Source: Candidatus Chlorohelix allophototropha
GTDB lineage: Bacteria; Chloroflexota; Chloroflexia; Chloroheliales; Chloroheliaceae
DNA: 64,000 bases
Assembly (NCBI RefSeq): GCF_030389965.1
Contig: NZ_CP128401.1
Span: 186,001-250,000 of the forward strand
Reading direction: 5' to 3'
A program made the translations under genes and the position numbers. Shown here in pieces: positions 17,051 through 27,262 of the stretch; position 1 is the first letter of the stretch; the number at the start of each line of letters is the position of its first letter. Under the pieces are notes generated by a model. The model searched no databases and had not been told where the DNA came from. It saw only the letters and a program-made list of their open reading frames with translations.

Positions 17051-17491
17051 GTGGCTGTGGTCACAAGTCTGTCAGGTATCACAAATCGTGTCTGCACCAC
17101 CACAGTAAAGGTTGTGGAGACGGAGCTGACAGCGGCAGAGCTTTACCAAAAGATGAAATTCTCTGACGAGAAAGCGTGGGAGAAGTATGACCCGGATGCA
17201 CTCCAAAAAGAAGCGGGAACCTTACTGAGAGCCGCATACGCTCTAGCTGCGAGGCAAAGGTTGGGATGCGTGACACATTTTCAGCGCTCTGGTAGCCGAA
17301 AGCTGCCCCTCCGGTTCGGGGAAATATTTCTAATACCCCTAGCTATGCAAATTTTGCACCTCCAACTGGTAGCAAGGCAGGAGTTGCTACTACTTCGCTA
17401 CCAGAGCATCACGCTCTGCCATTCCTGGCTCAAACGAGTTTCTTGTAACACACAAGAGATTCATATCCCACTTGGGCTTAGACCAAAATAA
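17051..17491 (+). CDS. Doubtful hypothetical ORF or remnant
   Basis: A 146-codon frame opening at GTG 17051 without a ribosome-binding site. Residues about 18-72 look protein-like (VETELTAAELYQKMKF, AWEKYDPDALQKEAG, AAYALAARQRLG). The rest is rich in Leu, Arg and Cys and looks like random translation. It may be the remnant of a gene broken by frameshift near 17270. No family is recognised. Confidence 0.2.
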   Translation: MAVVTSLSGITNRVCTTTVKVVETELTAAELYQKMKFSDEKAWEKYDPDALQKEAGTLLRAAYALAARQRLGCVTHFQRSGSRKLPLRFGEIFLIPLAMQILHLQLVARQELLLLRYQSITLCHSWLKRVSCNTQEIHIPLGLRPK

Positions 17492-18030
17492 AGCAGTAGC
17501 TTACCTATCTTTCCCATAGATATTTTCTGTCTAGCGCCTAAAGCTAACGAATGTTAGTCACCATGAACCTCTAGCGGGCAAGCAAAAAAGTGACAAATGC
17601 CCACTTGCCAGATCATCTTCCCCTTTGTATTTCGGTACCTTCTGAAACCGCTGATCCAGCAATAAGCGCTCTAACCTTCCGCAGGTAACCGGCTAATAAT
17701 ATCGCCCCCGTACTTATATTGTTTTTTACTTGCTTTTTACCAAAAGTGGTTGTGGGATTGTATATAATAATTGTAGCCAAAACAGTTTAACTTTAGTGTG
17801 TCTAGTCGGTAAAATATAGTGAGATTAGTTTCAAAATAATTCCAGCCTGCAAGGAATAAATGTTTAAGCTAAATCCCAGCCGTTTCAGACTAATTCTAGT
17901 AACAGCAGCGTGGGACATTACCAACGCCGGAAAAGCAACCGTTTCATCCGGCTTCGCAAAGCCTTTTCCCTCTCAAAACTACAATACTAATCACTAATAG
18001 ATTTAACTTACCAAGGAAGGGTGGTCTTGT
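17492..18030. other. Intergenic stretch before the defence operon
   Basis: No protein-coding gene is supported. A TATAAT at 17763-17768 lies 260 nt upstream of the helicase gene and could be the -10 of the operon promoter, but no good -35 is found at the right distance. AAGGAAGG at 18013-18020 is the ribosome-binding site of the next gene. Confidence 0.35.
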
Positions 18031-21000
18031 GTGGATGCGTTCAAGTTGCGGGGTGAAGTTGTCGCAAACTATTCGGATTACATCAGCAGTTTCCTTAATA
18101 TCTTAGATGACAGAATAAAACTATTCTTAGATACTAAATTGGCCGAAGGAGTGCTCTGGCCCGAACCCCTCCTGCAACTAAGTCCCGCCTACGAGGCAGC
18201 CGGAACCATCGAAGAGTTGGTAAGCCAAAATATACTTCACCCCCTTTGTAGCAGACTATTCAGGGCTGATGGCAAATCCTTGCGTCTATATAAGCACCAG
18301 CGCACCGCCATAGAAATTGCCGAGCAAGGTCATAACTACGTAGTTACCACCGGCACCGGCTCCGGCAAAAGTCTCACCTATCTAATACCCATAATTAATT
18401 ACATACTCCAGCACCAGCCGGAAAAGGGCAAAGTCAGGGCTATTATCGTATACCCGATGAACGCCCTTATTAATTCACAGGAACAAGCCCTAAATAACTT
18501 TGTAAAGAATTTAGGCTCAGATAACTGCCCGATCAGGTACAAGCGTTACACCGGTCAGGAAAGTGACACTGAAAAGCGGGCAATCCAAGAAAACCCCCCA
18601 CATATACTCCTCACCAACTATGTAATGCTGGAACTAATGCTTACCAGACCAGAAGAACGCGCCTTTGTGGATAGCGCCAGTAGCGCTTTGCAATTTCTGG
18701 TACTGGATGAACTGCATACCTATCGAGGAAGGCAGGGGGCGGATGTGGCGCTCTTGGTCAGACGCTTGCGAGAGCGCTGCGGAAACCAGCAGTTACAATG
18801 CATTGGCACCAGCGCCACTATGTCGAGTGGGGAAACTCGCACAGAAAGAGCGCGAGCGGTAGCCCAGGTTGCCACCAAGATATTCGGGGCTGCAGTCAGT
18901 CTGGAACATGTAGTGGATGAAACCCTGCGGTGGGGAATTTCCCAAGCCACCGACCCAACATCCCAAGAACTAACTAAAGCCCTCAACAGCCCCTTGTCCC
19001 CCTCTTTGAACTGGGAGGAACTCAAGCAAAACCCCCTCGCCACCTGGATCGAAAAAACCTTTGGTCTGCGAGAGGATGCCGACGGCAAGTTGCGGCGCAG
19101 AGAACCGGTTACCCTCTGGCAAGGCGCCCAGCAGTTGGCAGAGTTGACCGGATTAACAGCAAGTACTTGTGCTACTCGCTTACAAATGCTATTCAACTAT
19201 GGCAGTCAGGTAAAAAGCCCTGAGAACAATCCCGGCTTTGCTTTCAAATTGCACCAATTCTTTTCGCAAGGGGGGGCAATCTACTCCACCATCGAAGCGC
19301 CAGACAAACGCTATCTAACCCTCGAAGGACAGCACTATGCGCCGGGAGAGGACACTGAAAAGCTACTGTACCCGATCGTATTCTGTCGGGAATGTGGGCA
19401 AGAATATTACCTTTGCACCTATCATACCGATAAAGGCGCCGTTATACCGCGTCCCCCCTTTCCCCGGGATGAACAAAATACCACAGAGGTAATAGACGGC
19501 TATTTGCTGGTAGACGCTGCGGGCGTATGGTCTGAAGAAAATACTGACCTGCTACCCGAAACCTGGTTCAAGGAACTAAAACGAGGGCGTGAACTAAAAA
19601 AAGAATATGCCGCCTATAAACCGCGCCGCCTAAAAGTGAGTACCGCTGGAACTCTGCTGGCGAATGAAAATCAGCAAAACCTAATCTCCTGGTTCATGCC
19701 AACCCCCTTCCTGACGTGCTTGCGGTGTGGAGAAGTCTATACTAAAAGACAGGTCAGCGACTTCGGAAAGCTATCCCGTTTGAGCAGTGAAGGGCGCAGC
19801 ACCGCTACGACCTTGCTGGTTTTATCGGCGGTCAAGCAAATGCAGCAAGATGGTAGCCTTGACAAAACCGCTCAAAAACTGCTGAGTTTTACAGATAATC
19901 GCCAAGACGCTTCCTTGCAGGCCGGACACTTTAACGACTTTATCGAGGTTGCCCTGCTCAGATCGGCCATCTTCAAAGCGCTAACCAAAAATACCGTAGG
20001 GTTGGATCACACTCAGGTAGCCGGTGCAGTCGTCACAGAACTTGGACTAACCGAAGAAACCTATGCGGTGGAAGCCAGTCCGGGTGGGATTGGTCCACTG
20101 GCCCGCCGCAACCAGAAAGTGCTACAAGAACTAATAGAATACCGCATATATGAGGATTTAAGACGGGGTTGGAGAGTAAACCAGCCCAATCTGGAACAGT
20201 GCGGACTGCTGTTGGTGGACTACGATAGCCTTGAAGAGGTCTGCCAGAGTGAAAAATTATGGCAAGGGCATGCCGTGCTGGCAGAAACCACACCGGAAAT
20301 ACGCCTGGGAGTTGTAAGGGCAATACTAGATTATATGCGGCGGGAATTAGCAATCAGCGCCGAGTGTCTGGAACCGGATAATCAGGAAGCGCTCAAAAAG
20401 CGGGTGCGCATAGCATTAAAGGAACCATGGACTTTTGACGAAAATGAATTCCTCTACTCTTCCACTCGCTTTGTCCAGCCGGGTGTGCCAGTTTCCGGCC
20501 AAGGAGAGCGGAGCTTTGGTCCAAACACTTCACTTGGGCGCTATCTGCGCTCTTGCAACACGTGGCCAACCCTGACCAAGAATCTCGACACCGCCGAATA
20601 TCTAATACTGGCAAAAAGCCTTGTAGAAGTGCTGCGAAAGACCGGGTTTCTGGTAGAAGTAGCCGGGGCAGAAGGCAAGGCGGTTCAATTGCGCAGTGAT
20701 TCGCTTATCTGGAAAGTGGGCGATCGGAATGCACTAATGCGAGATCCAGTCCGCACCAGACGGATGAATTTAGCTTACGAGCGGAACTCCAATCCCAATC
20801 GCTTCTTCGCGAAATTCTATCAGGAAACTGCCGCCTCGCTACAGGGAATTGAAGGCCGAGAACATACCGGGCAGGTTGTCCAAAAGCTCAGAGAAGCGCG
20901 AGAACAGAAATTTCGGGAAGGTAATCTAGCCGCCTTGTTTTGTTCCCCCACCATGGAACTTGGTATAGACATCTCCAATCTCAATGCGGTACATCTCAGG

Positions 21001-23103
21001 AACGTACCGCCAACACCGGCCAATTATGCCCAACGTAGCGGTCGAGCCGGACGGAGTGGGCAACCGGCTTTTGTGGCCTCCTACTGCTCTATAGGAAGTG
21101 GGCACGACCAGTATTATTTTCGCCGACCGGAGCGTATGGTAGCGGGAGTAGTGGCGCCCCCGCGACTCGACCTCGGCAATGAAGAATTGGTGAGCGCGCA
21201 TGTACACGCCATTTGGCTTGCCGTAACCGGTTTAAAATTGGGGCGTTCCATGATAGAAGTGGTGGATACCGCTGCTCTAACTAATAACTTTCCACTCCGC
21301 TCGGAGGTAGCCCTTTCCATCGAATTAAAAGCAGAGCAAGTGGAAAAATGCCTGAAAACCTGTCAATCCATCTTGAGAACCGATGAGCAAGATCTGGCAC
21401 AAACAGGCTGGTATTCCGAAGAATGGCTAAAGAATGTCATTACCGCTGCGGCACAAGCCTTTGATCTAGCTTGCGAACGCTGGCGGGAACTTTATACGGC
21501 GGCAGAACGACAATTACAGGAAGCCAGAGCAGATATTGATCGGCGTTACCAACAGCGTACCGCCGATAGCGATATCGAGGAAGCAAAGCGGCGCGAAAGT
21601 GAAGCCCTCAAACAGAAAGACTTGCTTTGCAACACCGGGCAAGATGGTGAGACCGATTTCTACCCTTACCGATATTTTGCCAGCGAAGGCTTTTTACCCG
21701 GCTATAACTTCCCGCGCCTGCCGGTACAGGCTTTCCTCTCCACCGGTAAAGAAAGCGGCACTTTTCTATCTCGACCGCGCTTTTTGGCTTTGACCGAATT
21801 CGGCCCCCGCAATGTAATTTATCATGAGGGTCGAAAATACCGGGTAACCCGCACCATTCTGCCGGCTGGAAGCGCTCAGCAACGGCTTATTACAGCCAAG
21901 CTATGTAATAGTTGCGGTTATTTTCATGACAGCCCCACTACCGTGGAACTATGCGAGCAGTGCGGCACCCAAATGGATGGCAGCAATAGTCTAACCACCG
22001 ACAAACTGTTTGAAATGACCACAATGGCAACCCAACGCATCGAGCGCATCACCAGCGAAGAAGAAGAACGAACCAGGCAGGGCTACCACATCACCACTCA
22101 TTACCGCTTTCCGCCGGGTAATCGCAGTATACATGCGACGGCTCGAGACGAAGGAGAAGAAGCGTTAATCCACCTGTGTTACGCCCCGGCTGCCACTCTT
22201 TGGCGAGTCAATCACCGCTGGCGCCGTTCTACGGTACCGGGTTTTACCCTTGATCTAAAACGAGGTATCTGGGCTAAAAGACCGGGCGACGAAGACGACG
22301 AAGCGCTGGGCACCGATCAGCAACAGGTGCTAAGTGGAGTACGGGTGCTGGTAAGGGATACCCGCAATTTGCTGTTGGTTAAACCAGAAGATAACAGCGA
22401 AGATAGCTTTCTGGCGAGCTTGCAGTACGCCTTACAAAGGGGCATTGAGGCTATTTTTCAGGTGGAAGAGCAAGAATTAGCTTCCGAGCGCATCGGGGAA
22501 CGAACTCATCGGCAAATCCTATTCTGGGAAGCAGCCGAAGGAGGCGTTGGGGTACTAAACCGGATTGTCAAAGACGAGAAAACGCTGGCGGAAGTGGCAA
22601 AAGCCGCGCTGGAAATCTGCCATTTCGACCCGCTGACCGGACAGGAAAAACCTGAAGAGGTCAAGGATTGCGGGAGAGCCTGCTACCGTTGTCTGCTCTC
22701 GTATTCCAACCAACCGGATCACCCCTTACTCAACCGCTATCTGGTTAGGGACTTTTTACTAAAGCTGGTAAATGGTACTACCAAGGATTCTGATAGCCAG
22801 AGCTTAACTAGTTTTGAGGGGCAACAACTAGGGGCTTTTGCGGCAAAGGTTTATGCTCATCTAAAAACTTCTGGGAGAAAATTACCTGACAAGTACCAGC
22901 CAATTTTAGATGGTGTTGGTATCACGCCGGATTTTTATTACAGTGGGGCTTATATTTGCCTGTTTTGTATCGATGATTACACACCTATTGATCTTAAAGT
23001 GGTAAAGAATGAATTGGAAGATTCAGGTTACAGGGTGCTGATTATCAATCAGGCGGATAACCTAGAGTCACAATTAACCCAGTTGGATACCTGGCTTGGA
23101 TAA
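18031..23103 (+). CDS. Giant DEAD/H helicase with DUF1998 (MZB) module: DrmA-DrmB-fusion-like or DruE-like defence helicase
   Basis: A 1690-residue SF2 ATPase. Motif Q-like YKHQRTAIEIA, Walker A TGTGSGKS at 107-114 and DELH-type Walker B LVLDELHTY at D226-E227 are present. So are GTSATM (motif III) and, far downstream, SPTMELGIDISN and the arginine-finger motif QRSGRAGRSGQ at 1001-1011. Cys pairs (CRECGQ, CLRCGE, CNSCG at 1292, CEQCG) suggest zinc binding. The C-terminal DUF1998/MZB signature CGRACYRCLLSY begins at 1547. The last 100 residues contain PDFYYSGAYICLFCIDD, resembling a Vsr/DUF559-type nuclease fold with an incomplete active site. In DISARM, DrmA (helicase) and DrmB (DUF1998) are separate; here both parts are in one chain. 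GTG start with AAGGAAGG upstream; first gene of the operon. Confidence 0.85.
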   Translation: MDAFKLRGEVVANYSDYISSFLNILDDRIKLFLDTKLAEGVLWPEPLLQLSPAYEAAGTIEELVSQNILHPLCSRLFRADGKSLRLYKHQRTAIEIAEQGHNYVVTTGTGSGKSLTYLIPIINYILQHQPEKGKVRAIIVYPMNALINSQEQALNNFVKNLGSDNCPIRYKRYTGQESDTEKRAIQENPPHILLTNYVMLELMLTRPEERAFVDSASSALQFLVLDELHTYRGRQGADVALLVRRLRERCGNQQLQCIGTSATMSSGETRTERARAVAQVATKIFGAAVSLEHVVDETLRWGISQATDPTSQELTKALNSPLSPSLNWEELKQNPLATWIEKTFGLREDADGKLRRREPVTLWQGAQQLAELTGLTASTCATRLQMLFNYGSQVKSPENNPGFAFKLHQFFSQGGAIYSTIEAPDKRYLTLEGQHYAPGEDTEKLLYPIVFCRECGQEYYLCTYHTDKGAVIPRPPFPRDEQNTTEVIDGYLLVDAAGVWSEENTDLLPETWFKELKRGRELKKEYAAYKPRRLKVSTAGTLLANENQQNLISWFMPTPFLTCLRCGEVYTKRQVSDFGKLSRLSSEGRSTATTLLVLSAVKQMQQDGSLDKTAQKLLSFTDNRQDASLQAGHFNDFIEVALLRSAIFKALTKNTVGLDHTQVAGAVVTELGLTEETYAVEASPGGIGPLARRNQKVLQELIEYRIYEDLRRGWRVNQPNLEQCGLLLVDYDSLEEVCQSEKLWQGHAVLAETTPEIRLGVVRAILDYMRRELAISAECLEPDNQEALKKRVRIALKEPWTFDENEFLYSSTRFVQPGVPVSGQGERSFGPNTSLGRYLRSCNTWPTLTKNLDTAEYLILAKSLVEVLRKTGFLVEVAGAEGKAVQLRSDSLIWKVGDRNALMRDPVRTRRMNLAYERNSNPNRFFAKFYQETAASLQGIEGREHTGQVVQKLREAREQKFREGNLAALFCSPTMELGIDISNLNAVHLRNVPPTPANYAQRSGRAGRSGQPAFVASYCSIGSGHDQYYFRRPERMVAGVVAPPRLDLGNEELVSAHVHAIWLAVTGLKLGRSMIEVVDTAALTNNFPLRSEVALSIELKAEQVEKCLKTCQSILRTDEQDLAQTGWYSEEWLKNVITAAAQAFDLACERWRELYTAAERQLQEARADIDRRYQQRTADSDIEEAKRRESEALKQKDLLCNTGQDGETDFYPYRYFASEGFLPGYNFPRLPVQAFLSTGKESGTFLSRPRFLALTEFGPRNVIYHEGRKYRVTRTILPAGSAQQRLITAKLCNSCGYFHDSPTTVELCEQCGTQMDGSNSLTTDKLFEMTTMATQRIERITSEEEERTRQGYHITTHYRFPPGNRSIHATARDEGEEALIHLCYAPAATLWRVNHRWRRSTVPGFTLDLKRGIWAKRPGDEDDEALGTDQQQVLSGVRVLVRDTRNLLLVKPEDNSEDSFLASLQYALQRGIEAIFQVEEQELASERIGERTHRQILFWEAAEGGVGVLNRIVKDEKTLAEVAKAALEICHFDPLTGQEKPEEVKDCGRACYRCLLSYSNQPDHPLLNRYLVRDFLLKLVNGTTKDSDSQSLTSFEGQQLGAFAAKVYAHLKTSGRKLPDKYQPILDGVGITPDFYYSGAYICLFCIDDYTPIDLKVVKNELEDSGYRVLIINQADNLESQLTQLDTWLG

Positions 23104-23145
23104 TTGGGCGTTATTATTCTTATCAAATTAAGGGAGACAAGAGAA

Positions 23146-24315
23146 ATGCAACCATTCGCCGGGTACCTGCTTGAAAGAACAATAAGTCCTGAGCTAATTG
23201 AAGGTCTTAAAACGGGTTTGTACCAACTATATGGTGGCACCGTGCGGATAGCACCCGGTTTCGAGGGAGCAGGACAGATCGTGCGGCATCTTATTCCTAT
23301 ATCTGGCGATGTTTCAACCTATGCTTCAGGCTTTACTCATATGCTTCCGCTTGGAAGCAAGGGGTTTACTACTCTTCTAGCTAATACCAATTCAGCTAAC
23401 CAGGCAACCCAATTATTGCTGGGCTACGGAAGTCAGCTTATGACAATGGCCAGCTTGAATCTGGCTGTAACTGCTGTGGGTTTCGCAGTTCTTACTTATA
23501 AATTGGATCAATTGAGTAAAAAACTAGAAGAAATCAAAAATGATGTAAAGGCAGTCCGACAACTTCTAGAACGACAGGAATTAGCAAAATTGCGCACGGC
23601 ATTGGCAGATCTTGAGAGGTTGCCTGATTTTAGTGGTTCCGATCGCCTTGGCTTTATTAATAATGCCAGGGTAACCTTGTCACGGTTGGCACATCAATAT
23701 GCGGAATTGCTTGCTCAGGAAGAAGAAGAACATCGTGACATGGCATATGAGGAATTGTTTTGTATAGCAAGTCTTTCCCATGTTCGCTGCTACGCCGAGC
23801 TTGGCGAGTTTCAGTTAGCCCAAAAGGAAATGGCAAAAACACTGAAAACCTGGAGAACAGAAGCAAGAAAAATTGCCGACAATCTATTAGGAAAAGATCC
23901 TTCCAGATATTTGCATAGCGATTTTGTAAATGAAATACCGATCACCACTGTAATTGATTGGTTGAATTTTGCCAGAGAAGAAGAAAAAGGTTTTGAGTGG
24001 CTTGAGTATTTACGAAGTAAAATGCCCCCGTACTACAAGCAAAATATTACGCTATCCCTGAATTTGCCCGTGCAGTTTCCTGAACAGGACAAGCTGGAGG
24101 CGGAGAAGAAATTTGTAATACCCTCATTAAATAAGCTAATCACGCGTGATAAAGTTTTGGAAGGGTATGTGACCCAATACGCTTTACTTGGAGCGCTAAA
24201 GGTTACACCCACGGAATTCGAGAAACAAATAGCCGCTGCGGCTCCAGAAAACGCTGTAGATGGCTACCTAATCCTTGAGCCGGTCTCTCAGCCAACCACA
24301 GAACAGAAGGGATAG
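23146..24315 (+). CDS. Unrecognised coiled-coil protein of the defence operon
   Basis: 389 residues from the ATG at 23146. GGGAG lies about 9 nt upstream; the longer frame from TTG 23104 has no such site. The N-terminus (FAGYLLERTISPELIEGLKTGLYQ) is followed by a Gly-rich part. A hydrophobic stretch (about 105-130, MTMASLNLAVTAVGFAVLTY) may be a membrane segment or buried helix. A Lys/Glu coiled coil (LDQLSKKLEEIKNDVKAVRQ) and a helical repeat-like body complete it. No catalytic motif is visible. It lies 42 nt after the helicase, with 1 nt before the SNF2 gene, and occupies the place where DISARM loci carry drmC or another accessory gene, but shows no phospholipase-D HKD motif. A sensor or effector role is a guess. 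Confidence 0.7.
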   Translation: MQPFAGYLLERTISPELIEGLKTGLYQLYGGTVRIAPGFEGAGQIVRHLIPISGDVSTYASGFTHMLPLGSKGFTTLLANTNSANQATQLLLGYGSQLMTMASLNLAVTAVGFAVLTYKLDQLSKKLEEIKNDVKAVRQLLERQELAKLRTALADLERLPDFSGSDRLGFINNARVTLSRLAHQYAELLAQEEEEHRDMAYEELFCIASLSHVRCYAELGEFQLAQKEMAKTLKTWRTEARKIADNLLGKDPSRYLHSDFVNEIPITTVIDWLNFAREEEKGFEWLEYLRSKMPPYYKQNITLSLNLPVQFPEQDKLEAEKKFVIPSLNKLITRDKVLEGYVTQYALLGALKVTPTEFEKQIAAAAPENAVDGYLILEPVSQPTTEQKG

Positions 24316-24316
24316 C

Positions 24317-27262
24317 ATGAGCGCATATTCAGTAGGGTCACTGGTACGCTGTCGAGAACGGGAATGGGTAGTGCTGCCCTCCGAATCGGATAACTTGTTG
24401 CTGCTGCGGCCATTAGGTGGGTCAGAAAAAGAGCAGATAGGGATATACTTGCCCATCACCGAGGCGTTGGGCATAGATAAAATTGAACCGGCTACCTTCC
24501 CCGAACCGGACATAAACCTGACCGGCGATCATACTTCCGGTCGCCTCTTGCGAGATGCTACTCGCCTGACCTTCCGCAGTGGCGCTGGTCCTTTCCGGTC
24601 GTTGGGCAGGATCAGTGTGCGTCCCCGCCCCTTCCAGCTTGTGCCCCTGCTTATGGCGTTACGCCTCGACCCGGTGCGGCTACTAATTGCCGATGATGTC
24701 GGTATCGGCAAAACCATCGAAGCGGGACTAATTGCCCGTGAACTGCTAGACCGGGGGGATGCCAAAAGATTGGCAGTGTTGTGTCCACCCCACCTGTGTG
24801 AGCAGTGGCAAAGAGAGCTATCCGAGAAATTTGCCTTGGAGGCGGTGGTGGTGCGTTCCGGCACTTTGGCACAACTTGAACGCACTTTGCCCCCCGGCGA
24901 TATCAGTGTGTATGAGCATTACCCGGTGCTGGTGGTCAGCATTGATTTTGTGAAATCTGATAGGCAGCGAGATAGCTTCATTCGAAGCTGCCCTGAACTG
25001 GTAATTGTAGATGAAGCCCACACTGCTACTCGCTCTAGCGGTACCGGCGGTACTCAGCAACGACACGAGCTGATGCGTGAATTAGCGAAAAACCCGGAAC
25101 GGCACCTGCTGCTGCTTACTGCTACCCCTCATAGCGGGGTGGAGGATGCTTTCCTCTCCCTGTTGGAGCAACTGGACGAAACTTTTGGGCAGATGGATTT
25201 AACCCATCTGACAGAACCGGAGCGGAAAGCGCTAGCTCGCCATTTTGTGCAACGGCGGCGGGCGGATGTGGAGCGCTGGTTGGGGGAAGATACTCCCTTC
25301 CCGCAGCGCAAATCGCGTGAAGTAACATATTCTCTGGCTAAATCTCCTGAGTACCGCAAATTATTTGAAGACATCTACGATTTCGCCCGTGAACTGGTGA
25401 AGGATACCGGCGGTGGGATGTCGGGCTGGAAACAACGCGTGCGTTATTGGGCAGCATTGGCGCTGTTACGCTGTGTGATGAGCAGTCCCGCAGCGGCGGA
25501 AGCTACCCTAAAAGCCCGGTTAGGACGTTTACCGGAGCAGGGGCTAGAAGGACAAACAGCGGCAGACACAGACACGCTCTTTGCCCAGTATGTGCTAGAC
25601 CTGAGCGAACAAGAAGTGACTCAGGATTTTGAACCAACCACCGTGGTAGAAGAGGGCGCACCGCTGATGGGGAGCAGCGAGAAACAGAAATTGCAGGCTT
25701 TTGTGCGACGTGCCAAAGGGCTTTACGGAGATAGCGACCCAAAAGCGGCAGTGGCAGCCCAAGAAGTGGCGGCTCTAATCCGGGGCGGCTACCAACCGAT
25801 TGTATATTGTCGTTACATCGCCACTGCTGAATACCTTGCCGGGGAATTAAAGCGACGCTTTGGTAGGCAATGGTCGGATTTGCAGGTAATTGCGGTAACG
25901 GGCGCCAGTTCTGAGGAGGAAAGAGAACAGCGGGTAGCCGAACTGGCGGAAAGCCCGCGCCGGGTGCTGGTGGCAACCGATTGTTTGAGCGAAGGCATTA
26001 ACCTACAGGAGAGCTTTAACGCGGTAGTACATTACGACCTCCCCTGGAATCCTAACCGTTTAGAGCAACGCGAAGGACGGGTAGATCGCTATGGACAGCC
26101 TTCCCTAGAAGTGCGGACTGTGCTGCTGTTTGGAGACGACAACCCGATTGATCAGGCAGTGCTGAAAGTGTTGCTCAGAAAGGCGGTCACTATTCACAAG
26201 AGTCTGGGTATTACCGTACCGCTGCCGGTAGATAGCGAGAGTGTGGTGGAGACGGTAGTGCGCTCCCTCTTTAAAGAAGATTCGCGTCCAAAGCAGCTTA
26301 CCCTGTTTGACACCGATAGTCAGTTGAGCTTTGAGGATGCGGAAGGGTTCAGCGTAGATGAACTGCACCAGAGTTGGGATAAGGCGGTGGAGCGAGAGAA
26401 AGAGAGCCGTACCCGCTTCGCCCAACACTCTATCAAACCGGAGGAAGTGGCGCAGGAATTGTATGAAACCGATTTGGTGTTGGGAAATGCTGCGACGGTT
26501 GCCACGTTTGTGCAGAGCGCCTGTGAGCGGTTGAATGCGCCACTGGTTCAGGTTAAGCAGGGTACTACCCTCAAAAACACCCTCTGGCGACTGCCGTTCT
26601 CGCAACTACCGTTGCCGGTGAGGGAGAAAATAGGCGCTAGCTTTGCCCCCAAACGTGGGGCAGCTACTCCTGCGGAAGTGTTGCTTACCTTTGATATACC
26701 TGTGTCGGAAGGGGTGCATTTGATTGGGCGTTTGCATCCTCTCACCGAGGCATTGGCTGAATATTTGCTGGACACCGCCCTTGAAGGCGCTACTCCACCC
26801 TTGCCTGCCAGTCGCTGTGGGGTTATCCGGACGGCTAATGTCACTCGGCGCACCAACCTTTTGTTATTGAGGATGCGACTTTTGATTGAGTCTCCCGGTA
26901 AGACTCCGATGCTGGCGGAAGAACTGGTGGTGGCGGGATTCGAGGGACGCCCCGGCAACCTGAGTTGGTTGAATGAAGAAACCGCCCGTAAGTTGCTGGA
27001 TGAAGCCATACCTGCCGGAAATTTGGCAGCCTCTGAGATTAGCGAACGGCTGAGTGAGACTTTAAGCTGGATAAGAGAGCTTAAGACAGAGTTGGAAGCA
27101 AAGGCGGAGAAAAAAGCAGGGGCGCTATACGAGTCGCACCGGCGAGTGAGGCAGGCTACTCGAACCGGGCGCGTCACGGTGCGTCCGCAACTGCCGCTGG
27201 ATGTGCTGGGGCTTTACGTTTACTTACCTGTTCCTAAGGGGGTTATGAAGGATGAAGGATGA
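24317..27262 (+). CDS. SNF2-family helicase, DrmD-like
   Basis: 981 residues from the ATG at 24317, 1 nt after the preceding stop with AAGGG upstream. A longer frame from 24275 would overlap the neighbour. SF2/SNF2 motifs are complete: IADDVGIGKTIEAGL (Walker A lysine K132), CPPHLCEQWQREL (Ia), DEAH at 232-235, LLLTATPH (III), LVATDCLSEGINLQ (V) and LEQREGRVDRYGQ (VI, near residue 585). The long C-terminal part is typical of DrmD/HepA-like proteins. DrmD marks class 1 DISARM. SNF2 enzymes translocate on double-stranded DNA, which fits a role in moving along invading DNA. Its last codons (VMKDEG) lie inside the repeat that starts the four-helix-bundle cassette, so its native C-terminus may have been replaced by the insertion. 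Confidence 0.85.
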   Translation: MSAYSVGSLVRCREREWVVLPSESDNLLLLRPLGGSEKEQIGIYLPITEALGIDKIEPATFPEPDINLTGDHTSGRLLRDATRLTFRSGAGPFRSLGRISVRPRPFQLVPLLMALRLDPVRLLIADDVGIGKTIEAGLIARELLDRGDAKRLAVLCPPHLCEQWQRELSEKFALEAVVVRSGTLAQLERTLPPGDISVYEHYPVLVVSIDFVKSDRQRDSFIRSCPELVIVDEAHTATRSSGTGGTQQRHELMRELAKNPERHLLLLTATPHSGVEDAFLSLLEQLDETFGQMDLTHLTEPERKALARHFVQRRRADVERWLGEDTPFPQRKSREVTYSLAKSPEYRKLFEDIYDFARELVKDTGGGMSGWKQRVRYWAALALLRCVMSSPAAAEATLKARLGRLPEQGLEGQTAADTDTLFAQYVLDLSEQEVTQDFEPTTVVEEGAPLMGSSEKQKLQAFVRRAKGLYGDSDPKAAVAAQEVAALIRGGYQPIVYCRYIATAEYLAGELKRRFGRQWSDLQVIAVTGASSEEEREQRVAELAESPRRVLVATDCLSEGINLQESFNAVVHYDLPWNPNRLEQREGRVDRYGQPSLEVRTVLLFGDDNPIDQAVLKVLLRKAVTIHKSLGITVPLPVDSESVVETVVRSLFKEDSRPKQLTLFDTDSQLSFEDAEGFSVDELHQSWDKAVEREKESRTRFAQHSIKPEEVAQELYETDLVLGNAATVATFVQSACERLNAPLVQVKQGTTLKNTLWRLPFSQLPLPVREKIGASFAPKRGAATPAEVLLTFDIPVSEGVHLIGRLHPLTEALAEYLLDTALEGATPPLPASRCGVIRTANVTRRTNLLLLRMRLLIESPGKTPMLAEELVVAGFEGRPGNLSWLNEETARKLLDEAIPAGNLAASEISERLSETLSWIRELKTELEAKAEKKAGALYESHRRVRQATRTGRVTVRPQLPLDVLGLYVYLPVPKGVMKDEG

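Noticed and set aside
23146-24315. Assignment as DrmC (phospholipase-D-like) of DISARM
   Set aside because: No HKD (HxKxxxxD) motif is visible; the protein is mainly helical with a coiled coil.
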